From Acidobacteriota bacterium (GTDB taxonomy: Bacteria; Acidobacteriota; Terriglobia; Acidiferrales; UBA7541): a DNA stretch of 64,000 bases. Under the pieces are notes generated by a model. It was not told the origin of the DNA. It worked only from the letters and a program-made list of their open reading frames with translations, and ran no database searches. The stretch lies in NCBI GenBank assembly GCA_013287135.1, contig JABDEK010000001.1, positions 1 through 64,000 of the forward strand. The letters are read 5' to 3'. Shown piece after piece: positions 26,549-34,884 of this stretch. Numbering within the stretch: position 1 is the stretch's first letter; every line of letters begins with the position of its first letter. A program made the position numbers and the translations under genes.

Positions 26549-27718
26549 CTATTCGCCGCCCGTGAGGACGCCAAGTCCGGAAGCGGCGACGCTATCGCGA
26601 GTCGTATTTTTCACCAGGTACATGGCCTCGTCGGCAAGATGCAACAGCTCAGCCTTGGTGCGGGAATCCGTGGGATAGGAAGCTACGCCGACACTCGCAG
26701 TGATGTGAGCGTTTATACCGGCGTCTTTCAGCCACACGGCTTCCCGAATCAATTTATGCAGACGACGGGCCACGCCGTATGCGTTCTCTTTGGAAGTCTG
26801 CGGCAACAGAACAACAAATTCATCGCCGCCATAGCGGAAGGCGAGGTCGATCAAGCGGCATTTATCTTTGATGGCTTGTCCAATCTCCGCCAGTAATTTC
26901 GATCCTGCCAAGTGCCCATAGGTATCGTTGATACTTTTGAAGTGGTCCAGGTCTATGAAGATCAGCGAAAACTCGAAGGCATAACGGTGCGAACGGTATA
27001 TTTCCGTGTCCAACATGAAATTCAAATGCCGGGCATTGTAGAGCGTGGTGCAGTCGTCCGTGATGGTGAGCTCGTGAATTCTTTGGACATGGCGGGCATT
27101 TTCGATGGCGATTGCAGCATAATCCGCCAGCGCTTCCAGAAGAGCGAGGTCCCGTTTGCTGAAGCCTTCGGGGCCAACACAATTTATTAGCTCGATTACG
27201 CCGAGGCACTGCTCACGGAATCGTACCGGAACAGCCACGATGGAGCGCGTCTCCATCTTCGTTTTCGAATCCACTTGTTTGAAGAACCGCGAATCCGTGC
27301 TGGTATCCGGCACTACGACCACTTCACCGGTCTGCGCTACCCAACCGGCCAGACCTTGTCCAACTTTGATTCGGACATCTTTCAGGGCTTCGGCGCCTTT
27401 GCCGGTGGCGATTTGAAAGAAAAGCTCGCCCTTTTCCAAATCCATCAGGAGCAAAGACCAGGTATCCGGCCGCAGCACCTCGTTAATTTTTTCCATGATG
27501 GTGCGAAGCACTTGGTCGAGCTGAAGCGAAGAGGTGAGCGCTTTGCCAAGCTCGTGGAATACGGTTACTTCGTTGATGTTTTCCGGCAAGTCCAGACCAA
27601 GACCTGGGCTTCGACGTCTTTCTACGCCGGTGAACGGTTTCCCGTCCGTGGCTCGCCGGATAGCCTCACCGGGGACACGTTTCTTCGGGTCTGGAGATTC
27701 TGTGGGCAACAGATTCAT
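26549..27718 (-). CDS. GAF-GGDEF diguanylate cyclase
   Basis: 389 residues. A GAF domain spans about 52-210 ('FHELGKALTSSLQLDQVLRTI', 'GLAGWVAQTGEVVVVPDTSTD'). A GGDEF domain spans about 215-375 with an intact active site Y-GGDEF at 297-301 and a canonical inhibitory I-site RLID at 288-291, five residues before it. The enzyme should make cyclic di-GMP and be product-inhibited. No membrane segment is seen, so it is a cytosolic sensor whose ligand is unknown. The frame extends upstream to 28267, but that part is antisense to the next gene; ATG 27718 is taken. It heads the lptC-to-udg cluster but is 162 bases away, so it may be separate. Confidence 0.9.
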   Translation of the reverse strand: MNLLPTESPDPKKRVPGEAIRRATDGKPFTGVERRRSPGLGLDLPENINEVTVFHELGKALTSSLQLDQVLRTIMEKINEVLRPDTWSLLLMDLEKGELFFQIATGKGAEALKDVRIKVGQGLAGWVAQTGEVVVVPDTSTDSRFFKQVDSKTKMETRSIVAVPVRFREQCLGVIELINCVGPEGFSKRDLALLEALADYAAIAIENARHVQRIHELTITDDCTTLYNARHLNFMLDTEIYRSHRYAFEFSLIFIDLDHFKSINDTYGHLAGSKLLAEIGQAIKDKCRLIDLAFRYGGDEFVVLLPQTSKENAYGVARRLHKLIREAVWLKDAGINAHITASVGVASYPTDSRTKAELLHLADEAMYLVKNTTRDSVAASGLGVLTGGE

Positions 27719-27809
27719 TATAGAGAACGCTTTCCAGTATCCGCAACGGCCTTGACGGCGGTGATTTTCAATTGGCCAACACCTGATTAAGCGGCACCTT
27801 TCGAGCACA

Positions 27810-27838
27810 TTGACACACTCTCGACCCACGCCTATATT
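27810..27838 (+). promoter_or_regulatory. Near-consensus sigma-70 promoter for the RodZ-like gene
   Basis: TTGACA (27810-27815), a 17-base spacer and TATATT (27833-27838). Transcription would begin near 27845, so translation must start at ATG 27864 and not at the upstream in-frame codon at 27810. Confidence 0.65.
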
Positions 27839-27863
27839 TTGTGTGGGAACCGGTCTCGGTCGG

Positions 27864-28313
27864 ATGTCTTCTACGCCCTTCGGCGAACACTTAAAACGCG
27901 AGCGGGAAATGCGCGGTGTCACTCTGGAAGAAATCTCCACCGCCACACGCATTGCTCCGCGCTTTCTGGTCGCATTGGAGAACGAACACTGGGACGAGCT
28001 GCCTGGCGGCGTTTTCAATCGCGGATTTATACGTGCGGTCGCTCGCTTTCTGGGGCTTGATGAAGACACTCTGGTGTCTGAATATGCGCTGCAAACAAAA
28101 GGACGTTCAGAACCAGGTGTGGTGGCCGATCCTCCACTGGAATCTAGCCGTCGTTGGCCGGCAATCGCTCTTGTAATTGTCGTGGCTATTTTGCTTGTCG
28201 CGGCGGCTGTCGTCGCCGCGCTGCATTTCGCGCCGCAGATTTCTGCTTGGCTGCATAAACATTCCACACCGTCGGCTACAGCGCCCCAGCCGGCGTCTGG
28301 AGATTCCCATTAG
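27864..28313 (+). CDS. RodZ-like membrane-anchored helix-turn-helix protein
   Basis: 149 residues. The N-terminal HTH_25 domain is 'FGEHLKREREMRGVTLEEISTATRIAPRFLVALENEHWDELPGGVFNRGFIRAVARFLG', characteristic of RodZ and relatives; one membrane helix lies at about 92-116 and a short Ser/Pro tail follows. RodZ links MreB filaments to the membrane in rod-shaped cells. The periplasmic DUF4115 domain of classical RodZ is absent, so this is a short version. No mreB is in the window. Divergent from the GGDEF gene. Confidence 0.8.
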   Translation: MSSTPFGEHLKREREMRGVTLEEISTATRIAPRFLVALENEHWDELPGGVFNRGFIRAVARFLGLDEDTLVSEYALQTKGRSEPGVVADPPLESSRRWPAIALVIVVAILLVAAAVVAALHFAPQISAWLHKHSTPSATAPQPASGDSH

Positions 28314-29274
28314 CGCCGAACTTCGCGAAAGCGTTCGCGCCGGAAAAGCGACCGCGGAACAAAAAACCGCGGTTTTCTCTGGAGGAGCTTCATTAACGCC
28401 TGAGGATCGCGCGGAGTTGCTTACGATTCTTACCGCCGATTCCGATCCCGCGATTGCGGAACGGGCGCAGAGCGTTATTTTGACGCAGCCGATTGAACCT
28501 TTCGTCTCGGCTCTTGCCCGCCCCGATACCGACTCGCGCATGTTCGCCTATTGCGCCGATAATCTTTCCCAAAAGGCTGGGATTGCCGATGCACTGGCCA
28601 AGAATCCGGCGTGTCCCTCGGGAGTGATTGCGCATGTGGCATCGCGTTTAACTGCGGCTGGAGTACAAGCGCTCTTGGACAACTTGGACCGGCTGAGTTC
28701 CGACGCGCAGTTGGTGGTTGCTGTGACACATTGCAAGGGCGCGACACCAGAACAGCAAGAACTTTTGGCGGATTTACAGAAAACCGAGGGGCTAATCCTT
28801 CCAGACATCGAAGAAGTAGCTGCGGAAATTGAGCCAGAAAAGAAAAAACGAGTGACCCTGCTTCAGCGGCTCACTCAAATGAATGTGGTGGAACGCATTC
28901 AACTCGCGCTGAAAGGCGGGCGCGAAGAACGCATGCTTTTAATTCGCGACCCCAACAAAATCGTGCAACGAGGTGTGCTGCAATCGCCGCGTCTTACCGA
29001 TCTGGAAGTGGAAAATTTCGCGGCCATGGCTAATGTTTCCGGCGAGGTTCTGCGCATCATCGCGGCGAGTCGTGTGTTTATGAAGGCTTATACGGTGGCC
29101 AGAAACCTGGTGAAGAACCCGAAGACGCCACTCGACGTATCGCTACATCTTCTTCCCAGAATGAACGCGACGGATTTGAAACTTCTCACTACCAACAAGA
29201 ATATTCCCGAAACACTTCGCTCTACGGCGATGAAGCTCCATCGCCAGCGTTACGCGCCCAAGGCTCAGGACTAA
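28309..29274 (+). CDS. Conserved hypothetical protein with HEAT/DUF2336-like helices
   Basis: About 321 residues, not recognised by name. It is mostly helical with repeated helix pairs, for instance 'DPNKIVQRGVLQSPRLTDLEVENFAAMANVSGEVLRIIA' and 'ARNLVKNPKTPLDVSLHLLPRM', suggesting a scaffold built of alpha-solenoid repeats. No catalytic motif or signal peptide is visible. The start is unusual: no ATG or GTG lies near. TTG codons at 28177 and 28195 would overlap the previous gene by more than 100 bases and give an Arg-rich shadow. A rare ATT at 28309, with GGAG 6 bases upstream and overlapping the TAG stop of the preceding gene, fits best. Function is unknown. Confidence 0.75.
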   Translation: MSAELRESVRAGKATAEQKTAVFSGGASLTPEDRAELLTILTADSDPAIAERAQSVILTQPIEPFVSALARPDTDSRMFAYCADNLSQKAGIADALAKNPACPSGVIAHVASRLTAAGVQALLDNLDRLSSDAQLVVAVTHCKGATPEQQELLADLQKTEGLILPDIEEVAAEIEPEKKKRVTLLQRLTQMNVVERIQLALKGGREERMLLIRDPNKIVQRGVLQSPRLTDLEVENFAAMANVSGEVLRIIAASRVFMKAYTVARNLVKNPKTPLDVSLHLLPRMNATDLKLLTTNKNIPETLRSTAMKLHRQRYAPKAQD

Positions 29275-29296
29275 ATTTTTAGGCGGGTGTGAAGCG

Positions 29297-30730
29297 TTAT
29301 TTGCTGCTCGGCGCTGCAAGCGAAGCAGCGATTTTAGCTTTGTACTCCTGAGCCTTTGCGAGGATTTCCTTTTCGTCCAGCGTTAGCATCTGGCGGTCTT
29401 TCATCACGATTTTTCCGGCGATCACTACCGTGCGCACATCCGAGGCCTTCAACGCGTAAACAATTTCCGAGTAAACGTCGTACATCGGCACGGCGTGGGG
29501 CGCCTCAGTGTCCACCAGGATAAGGTCTGCTTTCTTCCCGGGCTCCAACGAGCCAATCATTTTTCCCATGTGCAATGCGCGCGCGCCGTTGATGGTGGCC
29601 ATCTCGACCACTTGCTTCGCGGGCAGCGCGCGGGGCTCCATGCGCGTCACTTTCTGCAGCTTCGCGGCGAGATCCATTTCTTCAAACAAATCCTGGTTGT
29701 TGTTGCTCGCGGCGCCGTCGGTGGCCACTCCGATGGGTTCGCCTGCGGCCAGCATCTCAGGCACCGGCATCACTCCCGCCGCGGTTTTCATATTGCTCGA
29801 GGGATTGTTGGTGCAACCGACATTGAAGTGCGCAAGCGTCGCGATGTCCGCCTGGTCCACCCAAATGCAGTGCGCTCCCACTACATCAGGGCCGAGAAAT
29901 CCGATGCGTTCCAAGTATCCGACGGGTGTTGCTCCGTGTTTTGCGCGACTTTGTTCCAGTTCAAATTGCGCTTCGGCGATGTGAATCAAAATAGGCGAAT
30001 TATTCCGGCGCGCCAGGGCTGCTGCATCCTGTAGAGTCTTTTCGGAACAAGTGTAAATGGAATGCGGCGCGACCGCTGCAACGATCAAAGAATCGCCTTT
30101 CCAGTGATCCAGATATTTCTGCGTGTAGGCGAAGGCTTGGTCCAGAGTTTTATTATCGGGTGCGGGAAAATCGATGATGGTCTCACCCAAGACGCCGCGC
30201 ATGCCCGCTTCTTTGGTTACGCGCGCGACGACATCCTCGAAATAGTACATGTCCGCGTAAATGGTGATGCCACCGCGCAACATCTCCAGCACGCCGAGCT
30301 TGCTTCCCCACTCCACAAACTCCGGCGTGACGTTGCGAGCCTCCGCGGGGAAAATATATTTTTGCAGCCATTCATCGAGTGAAAGATCGTCAGCCAAACC
30401 GCGAAAAAGGCTCATGGCAGCGTGGGCGTGGCCGTTAATCAGCCCGGGCAACATGAGGGAACCATGAGCGTCAATGGTGTGCGCGGCTTCGAATTTGCTC
30501 TCGATTTCCGCGCGCGGCCCGACGGCAACGATCGAATCGCCTAGGATGACGACGGCGCCGTTTTCAATCACCCGCCGTTGCCCGTCCATGGTGACGACCG
30601 TTCCGCCGGTGACCAGGAGATCCACTTTGTCATGTTTATCCTGAGCGGATCCCATCGCTGGGAGCAGGAAGGCTATGCAGCACAAAAGCAAGGAATGCAC
30701 CACGAATGAAAATACGTTTTCCCTTTGCAT
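29297..30730 (-). CDS. Secreted amidohydrolase, MtaD/SAH-deaminase-like
   Basis: 477 residues. A signal peptide is present (about 1-29, cleavage near GSAQ), unusual for this family. The metal-dependent core shows 'PGLINGHAHAAMSLFRG' (HxH zinc ligands), 'LIHIAEAQFELEQ' (His), 'GAHCIWVD' (His) and 'VATDGAASNNNQDLFEE' with the catalytic Asp. The layout matches 5-methylthioadenosine/S-adenosylhomocysteine deaminase and related chlorohydrolases. Substrate is probably a purine nucleoside-like compound in the periplasm (inference). It follows cdd by 76 bases in a nucleoside salvage operon, which supports a nucleoside-related role. Confidence 0.85.
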   Translation of the reverse strand: MQRENVFSFVVHSLLLCCIAFLLPAMGSAQDKHDKVDLLVTGGTVVTMDGQRRVIENGAVVILGDSIVAVGPRAEIESKFEAAHTIDAHGSLMLPGLINGHAHAAMSLFRGLADDLSLDEWLQKYIFPAEARNVTPEFVEWGSKLGVLEMLRGGITIYADMYYFEDVVARVTKEAGMRGVLGETIIDFPAPDNKTLDQAFAYTQKYLDHWKGDSLIVAAVAPHSIYTCSEKTLQDAAALARRNNSPILIHIAEAQFELEQSRAKHGATPVGYLERIGFLGPDVVGAHCIWVDQADIATLAHFNVGCTNNPSSNMKTAAGVMPVPEMLAAGEPIGVATDGAASNNNQDLFEEMDLAAKLQKVTRMEPRALPAKQVVEMATINGARALHMGKMIGSLEPGKKADLILVDTEAPHAVPMYDVYSEIVYALKASDVRTVVIAGKIVMKDRQMLTLDEKEILAKAQEYKAKIAASLAAPSSK

Positions 30731-30806
30731 TGTTCCTCTGGAATGGTTTCAGCGAACCAAAAAATTTCGTGAACAGCACTTACTGAGTATTGCCCGCGCA
30801 CGTTCT

Positions 30807-31199
30807 CTACAGAAATGATGAGTCAAATGGGCGCGGCAAGAGCTTCGCGGAACTCTCGCGCTCGATCTTTCCTTTCAAGTTCGCAAGAATCACCGGAACG
30901 TCGCCGCAAAACTCCCAAATAATCTGGCGGCAAGCGCCGCAAGGAGGCGTCAGCGTGTCTGTCTCCGTCACTACCGCGATGGCGTCAAATCCGCGCTCGC
31001 CTTCCGAAAGAGCTTTGAAAATTGCCACGCGTTCGGCGCAACATGTAAGCCCGTAGCTTGCGTTTTCGATATTGCATCCGGTGTAGGTTCGTCCCGAGTT
31101 CGCACGCACGGCCGCTCCCACGCGAAAATCCGAAAATGGAGCGTGCGCGTTTTCCCGCGCTTGTTTTGCAGCCAAAATCAAAGCGTCATATTCGCTCAT
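30807..31199 (-). CDS. cdd: Cytidine deaminase
   Basis: 130 residues, the short tetrameric type. Zinc ligands and catalytic Glu are in 'NIENASYGLTCCAERVAIFKA' (CAE) and 'PPCGACRQIIWEF' (PCxxC); 'APFSDFRVGAAV' is the substrate-binding start. It converts cytidine and deoxycytidine to uridine forms. In an operon with PNP, NupC and a pyrimidine phosphorylase. Confidence 0.96.
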   Translation of the reverse strand: MSEYDALILAAKQARENAHAPFSDFRVGAAVRANSGRTYTGCNIENASYGLTCCAERVAIFKALSEGERGFDAIAVVTETDTLTPPCGACRQIIWEFCGDVPVILANLKGKIERESSAKLLPRPFDSSFL

Positions 31200-31238
31200 G
31201 CTTTGCCTTTCGTAGGTCGAGTGCTGCCAAGCGCCAAC

Positions 31239-32117
31239 TTAATTTTTCTCTGCGGCGATTCGCGGTAGGACCGCTCGCAGCAGCGCGATAAATTGACCTT
31301 TCACACGTTCGCCTGTTGCCAGAACTTCTGCATGATCCAGCGGACCATCCAGAATCCCGGAAGCCATATTCGTCACGCAAGAAATTCCGAGCACGCGAAT
31401 TCCCATGTGCCGCGCCGCAATCACTTCCGGCGCGGTGGACATGCCCACCAAGTCGGCACCAATCGTTCTTAAATAGCGAATCTCGGCCGGCGTTTCGTAA
31501 CTCGGCCCTAAAAGCGCAGCGTAAACGCCTTGGTGAGCAGCAATGCCAAGTTTTCTCGCTTCGGCGAGCGCGATTTCGCGATACGAACTCCAGTACGCTT
31601 GCGTCATGTCGGGAAAGCGCGGACCGAAGCGTTCGTCATTCGGGCCGACGAGGGGGTTCGCGCCCTGCAAATTAATATGATCGCGAATCACCACCAGCGC
31701 GCCTTGCGTGAAGTCCAGATTAATTCCTCCAGCTGCGTTTGTCAGGATGGCAGATCGAATTCCCAGCCGCCCGAATACGCGCAACGCAAAGGCCACTTCC
31801 CGCGCCGAATATCCTTCATACAGATGGACGCGGCCTTGCATCGCCGCAACCGCGATACCGTCAACTTTTCCGATGACCAAACGGCCGGCATGGCCTACCG
31901 CCGTCGAACGCGGAAAATTTGGAATTTTCTGGTACGGAATGCGCACCGCATCAGTGAATTCATCGGCAAAGGAGCCCAGGCCTGAACCCAGCACGAGCGC
32001 GATCTTCGGACGCAGCTTCGTCTTCGATAAAATAAACTTCGCGGCGCGTCCGGCCCGCGCATATTCAGTGGCCGGCGGAACGGCGGGGGTAGCCGCCTTC
32101 AAGCGAACTGCACTCAT
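31239..32117 (-). CDS. Purine nucleoside phosphorylase (trimeric type)
   Basis: 292 residues. Phosphate and nucleoside binding segments are 'LGSGLGSFADEF', 'GHAGRLVIGKVDGIAVAAMQGRVHLYEGYS', 'ILTNAAGGI' and 'LVGMSTAPEVIAARHMGIRVLGISCVTNMASG'. These place it in the trimeric PNP/MTAP family (PunA/XapA-like). It splits purine nucleosides to base and (deoxy)ribose-1-phosphate. The initiation codon overlaps the nupC stop (ATGA, 32114-32117). Residues after TNMA decide PNP versus MTA phosphorylase; the Asn of TNMA favours 6-oxopurines. Confidence 0.93.
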   Translation of the reverse strand: MSAVRLKAATPAVPPATEYARAGRAAKFILSKTKLRPKIALVLGSGLGSFADEFTDAVRIPYQKIPNFPRSTAVGHAGRLVIGKVDGIAVAAMQGRVHLYEGYSAREVAFALRVFGRLGIRSAILTNAAGGINLDFTQGALVVIRDHINLQGANPLVGPNDERFGPRFPDMTQAYWSSYREIALAEARKLGIAAHQGVYAALLGPSYETPAEIRYLRTIGADLVGMSTAPEVIAARHMGIRVLGISCVTNMASGILDGPLDHAEVLATGERVKGQFIALLRAVLPRIAAEKN

Positions 32118-33349
32118 CGAAGCATAACTCCTACGATAGATGCGGACATTAGATTCGCCATGGTCCCGGCCAACATGGCGCGAATTCCAAGCCGGGCGAG
32201 GTCCGCTCTTTTATTAGGAGCCAGCGCGCCGATGCCACCAATTTGTATTCCGATGGAACTGAAGTTGGCGAACCCGCACAACGCAAAAGTAGCGATGGTG
32301 AAAGAGCGCGGGTCCAACGAGTCTTTCAGGGGCCCCAGCCGCTGAAACGCCACCAGCTCATTCGTCACCATGCGCAGCCCCAACAAATTTCCAATAGTGT
32401 GGCAATCCCGCCAAGGAATTCCGATCACCCACGCAATGGGTGAAAAAAGCCAACCGAAAATTTGCTCCACGCTGGAGGGAAACCACGAAATCCCGAGGTG
32501 CAGAAGCCCGTTGTGAACCGCGCCAAAAATTCCATCCACCAGATAAATCAGCGCAATGAAAGTAATCAACATGGCGCCCACGTTTACGGCAAGATTCAAG
32601 CCGTCAATCGTGCCGCGGGAAATTGCCCCCAGCGCATTGGTGTCGCGTTCCAACGGAGCCATCTCCACGCGACCGGAGGTGACCGGAATTTGCGTCTCCG
32701 GCACCAGCATCTTCGAAAGCAAAATGGTTCCCGGCGCGGTCATGATCACGGCGGCAAGCAAATGTTTGGCCTCGATCCCGTACGCGATATAGGCAGCCAT
32801 GATTCCGCCGGAAACGTGCGCCATGCCGCTGGTCATCACCGTCATCAACTCCGAATGCGTGAGCTCGGGAAGAAATGGACGGATGGTGAGCGGAGCTTCC
32901 GTTTGGCCCATGAAAATGCTGGCGGCGACGTTGAGCGATTCGGCGCCGCTGGCTCCCATTAATCGAGTCATCACACGCGCGGCTTGCTTGATGATGAATT
33001 GCATCACGCCGTAGTAATAGAGCAGCGCAAAAACCGCAGCGATAAAAATAATAGTGGGAAGCACCTGGAAGGCGAAGAAAAATCCCATCGGCGAGCCCTT
33101 TTTGCCAAGGTCGCCGAAAACAAATTGCGAGCCGAAGAACGCATAGTCCAGCACCCAATTTACCGCCGCGCCCGCTTTCTGAAACAGCAAGCGCCCGTAT
33201 TGCCAGCGCATCACCAAAAACGCGAACACGATCTGGAGTCCCAGACCCCACGCTACAGTTTTGTAGCGTATGGCGCGGCGATTCGTGGAAAACAGAAACG
33301 CCAGGCTCATCATAGTAATCATTCCCAAAAGGCCTAGCAGACGATGCAT
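32114..33349 (-). CDS. nupC: NupC-type concentrative nucleoside transporter
   Basis: About 411 residues with around ten hydrophobic segments. Conserved pieces are 'VASIFMGQTEAPLTIRPFLPELTHSELMTVMTSGMAHVSGGIMAAYI' (helical hairpin and substrate site) and 'CGFANFSSIGIQIGGIGALAP' at the C-terminal part. It should import nucleosides with sodium or protons across the inner membrane. GTG 33358 is too close to GGAG; ATG 33349 (spacing about 10) is chosen. Sits between the pyrimidine phosphorylase and PNP genes. Confidence 0.94.
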   Translation of the reverse strand: MHRLLGLLGMITMMSLAFLFSTNRRAIRYKTVAWGLGLQIVFAFLVMRWQYGRLLFQKAGAAVNWVLDYAFFGSQFVFGDLGKKGSPMGFFFAFQVLPTIIFIAAVFALLYYYGVMQFIIKQAARVMTRLMGASGAESLNVAASIFMGQTEAPLTIRPFLPELTHSELMTVMTSGMAHVSGGIMAAYIAYGIEAKHLLAAVIMTAPGTILLSKMLVPETQIPVTSGRVEMAPLERDTNALGAISRGTIDGLNLAVNVGAMLITFIALIYLVDGIFGAVHNGLLHLGISWFPSSVEQIFGWLFSPIAWVIGIPWRDCHTIGNLLGLRMVTNELVAFQRLGPLKDSLDPRSFTIATFALCGFANFSSIGIQIGGIGALAPNKRADLARLGIRAMLAGTMANLMSASIVGVMLR

Positions 33350-33382
33350 TCCGCACACGCTCCTTTTTTGCGCAACACTCGC

Positions 33383-34702
33383 TTATCGAGTTTCCGTCGC
33401 GCCAATGATTTTTCGGACCAGCGGCGACCGAGGCGGCGGCTTCTCGCCGATTTCAAAACTTTGCGAGAGCAACTCCACCGCGCGAACCAGCCGCGAATCG
33501 AGGTTGTAGTGCACGGTGCAGAGATTCTCGCCGGCCTCGACCTTATCGCCGATCTTTTTTTCGAGGGTTACTCCGACCGCCGGGTCCACGGAATCTTCTT
33601 TTTTCTCGCGGCCGCCTCCTAGCATCATGCTGGCGACTCCCACGTCTTCCGCGCGAATCGCGGTGACGAACCCGGCTCGCGGCGCGTCTATCCGCGCAGT
33701 ATGCTTCGCATGCGGCAGACGAGACGGATCGTCCACTACGCCCTCATCGCCTCCCTGCAAACGTATGATCTCGCGGAATGTATCATGCGCGCGCCCCGAT
33801 GCAATCATTTCCGCCGCGAGCTTGCGCCCTTCGTCCACTGAGCCGGTTCGCTTCCCCAGGAAAATCATCCAGGCCGAAAGCTCGTAGCAAAGCGCGCGGA
33901 GATCCGCGGGGCCTTCACCATGTAAAACTTCGATGCACTCTTCCACTTCCAAAGCATTCCCCACTTTGCGCCCGAGCGGCTGTTCCATGTCCGTGATCAG
34001 CGCCACGATCTTCGTGCCCATGCGCGTCCCGGTTTCAACCATCAATTCCGCCAGATATTCGGCGTCTGATTGATTCTTCATAAACGCGCCGTGGCCTGTT
34101 TTCACGTCCAGAACCAGCGCGTCAATTCCTTCCGCCATTTTTTTGCTCATAATCGATGCGCAAATCAGGTACGGGCTTTCCACTGTGGCGGTCACGTCGC
34201 GCAAGGCGTAAAGCTTTTTGTCGGCGGGCGCGATTTCCGGCGTTTGGCCAATCAAAGCGCAACGGCACTTTTCCAGCACGCGCCGGAAATCTGCGAGCTC
34301 TAAGTTGACGTTGAAGCCGGGGATCGATTCCAGCTTGTCCAGCGTGCCGCCCGTGTGGCCCAGTCCGCGGCCACTAATCATCGGCACGTACAGTCCGGCA
34401 GCGGCCACTACCGGCGCAATCACCAGCGATGTTTTGTCTCCCACTCCGCCGGTGGAATGTTTGTCAACTTTCGGGGCGGGCAAATCGGGCCAAGCGAGGA
34501 CCAAGCCAGAAAGAAGCATCGCCTCGGTCAGCGCGGCAACTTCCGCGTTGCTCATTCCCCGCCAAATTACAGCCATCAGCCACGCTGCAATCTGATAGTC
34601 GGGGATACGTCCGCGCGTGACGCCTTCAATGAGGAAATCGATTTCTTCGCGGGAAAGTTCCGCGGCGTCTCGCTTTTTGCGGATAAGGTCAACAGCTCGC
34701 AT
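33383..34702 (-). CDS. deoA: Thymidine/pyrimidine-nucleoside phosphorylase
   Basis: 439 residues. The family signature is 'APKVDKHSTGGVGDKTSLVIAPVVAAAGLYVPMISGRGLGHTGGTLDKLESIPG'-like (about 79-130). The phosphate loop is 'KHSTGGVGDKTS'. The N-terminal helical domain starts 'RAVDLIRKKRDAAELSREEIDFLI', and the C-terminal PYNP domain is complete. It releases thymine or uracil and (deoxy)ribose-1-phosphate. First gene of a five-gene minus-strand operon (deoA, nupC, PNP, cdd, amidohydrolase). DeoA versus Pdp specificity cannot be settled by eye. Confidence 0.94.
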   Translation of the reverse strand: MRAVDLIRKKRDAAELSREEIDFLIEGVTRGRIPDYQIAAWLMAVIWRGMSNAEVAALTEAMLLSGLVLAWPDLPAPKVDKHSTGGVGDKTSLVIAPVVAAAGLYVPMISGRGLGHTGGTLDKLESIPGFNVNLELADFRRVLEKCRCALIGQTPEIAPADKKLYALRDVTATVESPYLICASIMSKKMAEGIDALVLDVKTGHGAFMKNQSDAEYLAELMVETGTRMGTKIVALITDMEQPLGRKVGNALEVEECIEVLHGEGPADLRALCYELSAWMIFLGKRTGSVDEGRKLAAEMIASGRAHDTFREIIRLQGGDEGVVDDPSRLPHAKHTARIDAPRAGFVTAIRAEDVGVASMMLGGGREKKEDSVDPAVGVTLEKKIGDKVEAGENLCTVHYNLDSRLVRAVELLSQSFEIGEKPPPRSPLVRKIIGATETR

Positions 34703-34884
34703 GAAGAAGGATAGGCGGTCAAGCTAGCATCGGGGGCAAGGCGCGTCAATGAGTGTCACTCGGCTGGCGAGAAAAAGATCGCGCGATTGGCGGGCCGAAT
34801 ATTCGCGATTCGCTGATAACCACTCGTACTAGCGTGGTAAACTGCTAGCAATAGTTTGGAAGCCGCGCGGTAGGGGCCACCGAA

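Noticed and set aside
27719-28267. 180-residue upstream extension of the GGDEF protein
   Set aside because: It is antisense to the RodZ-like gene and its promoter, is Arg/Ser/Thr-rich, and is not part of GAF or GGDEF domains.
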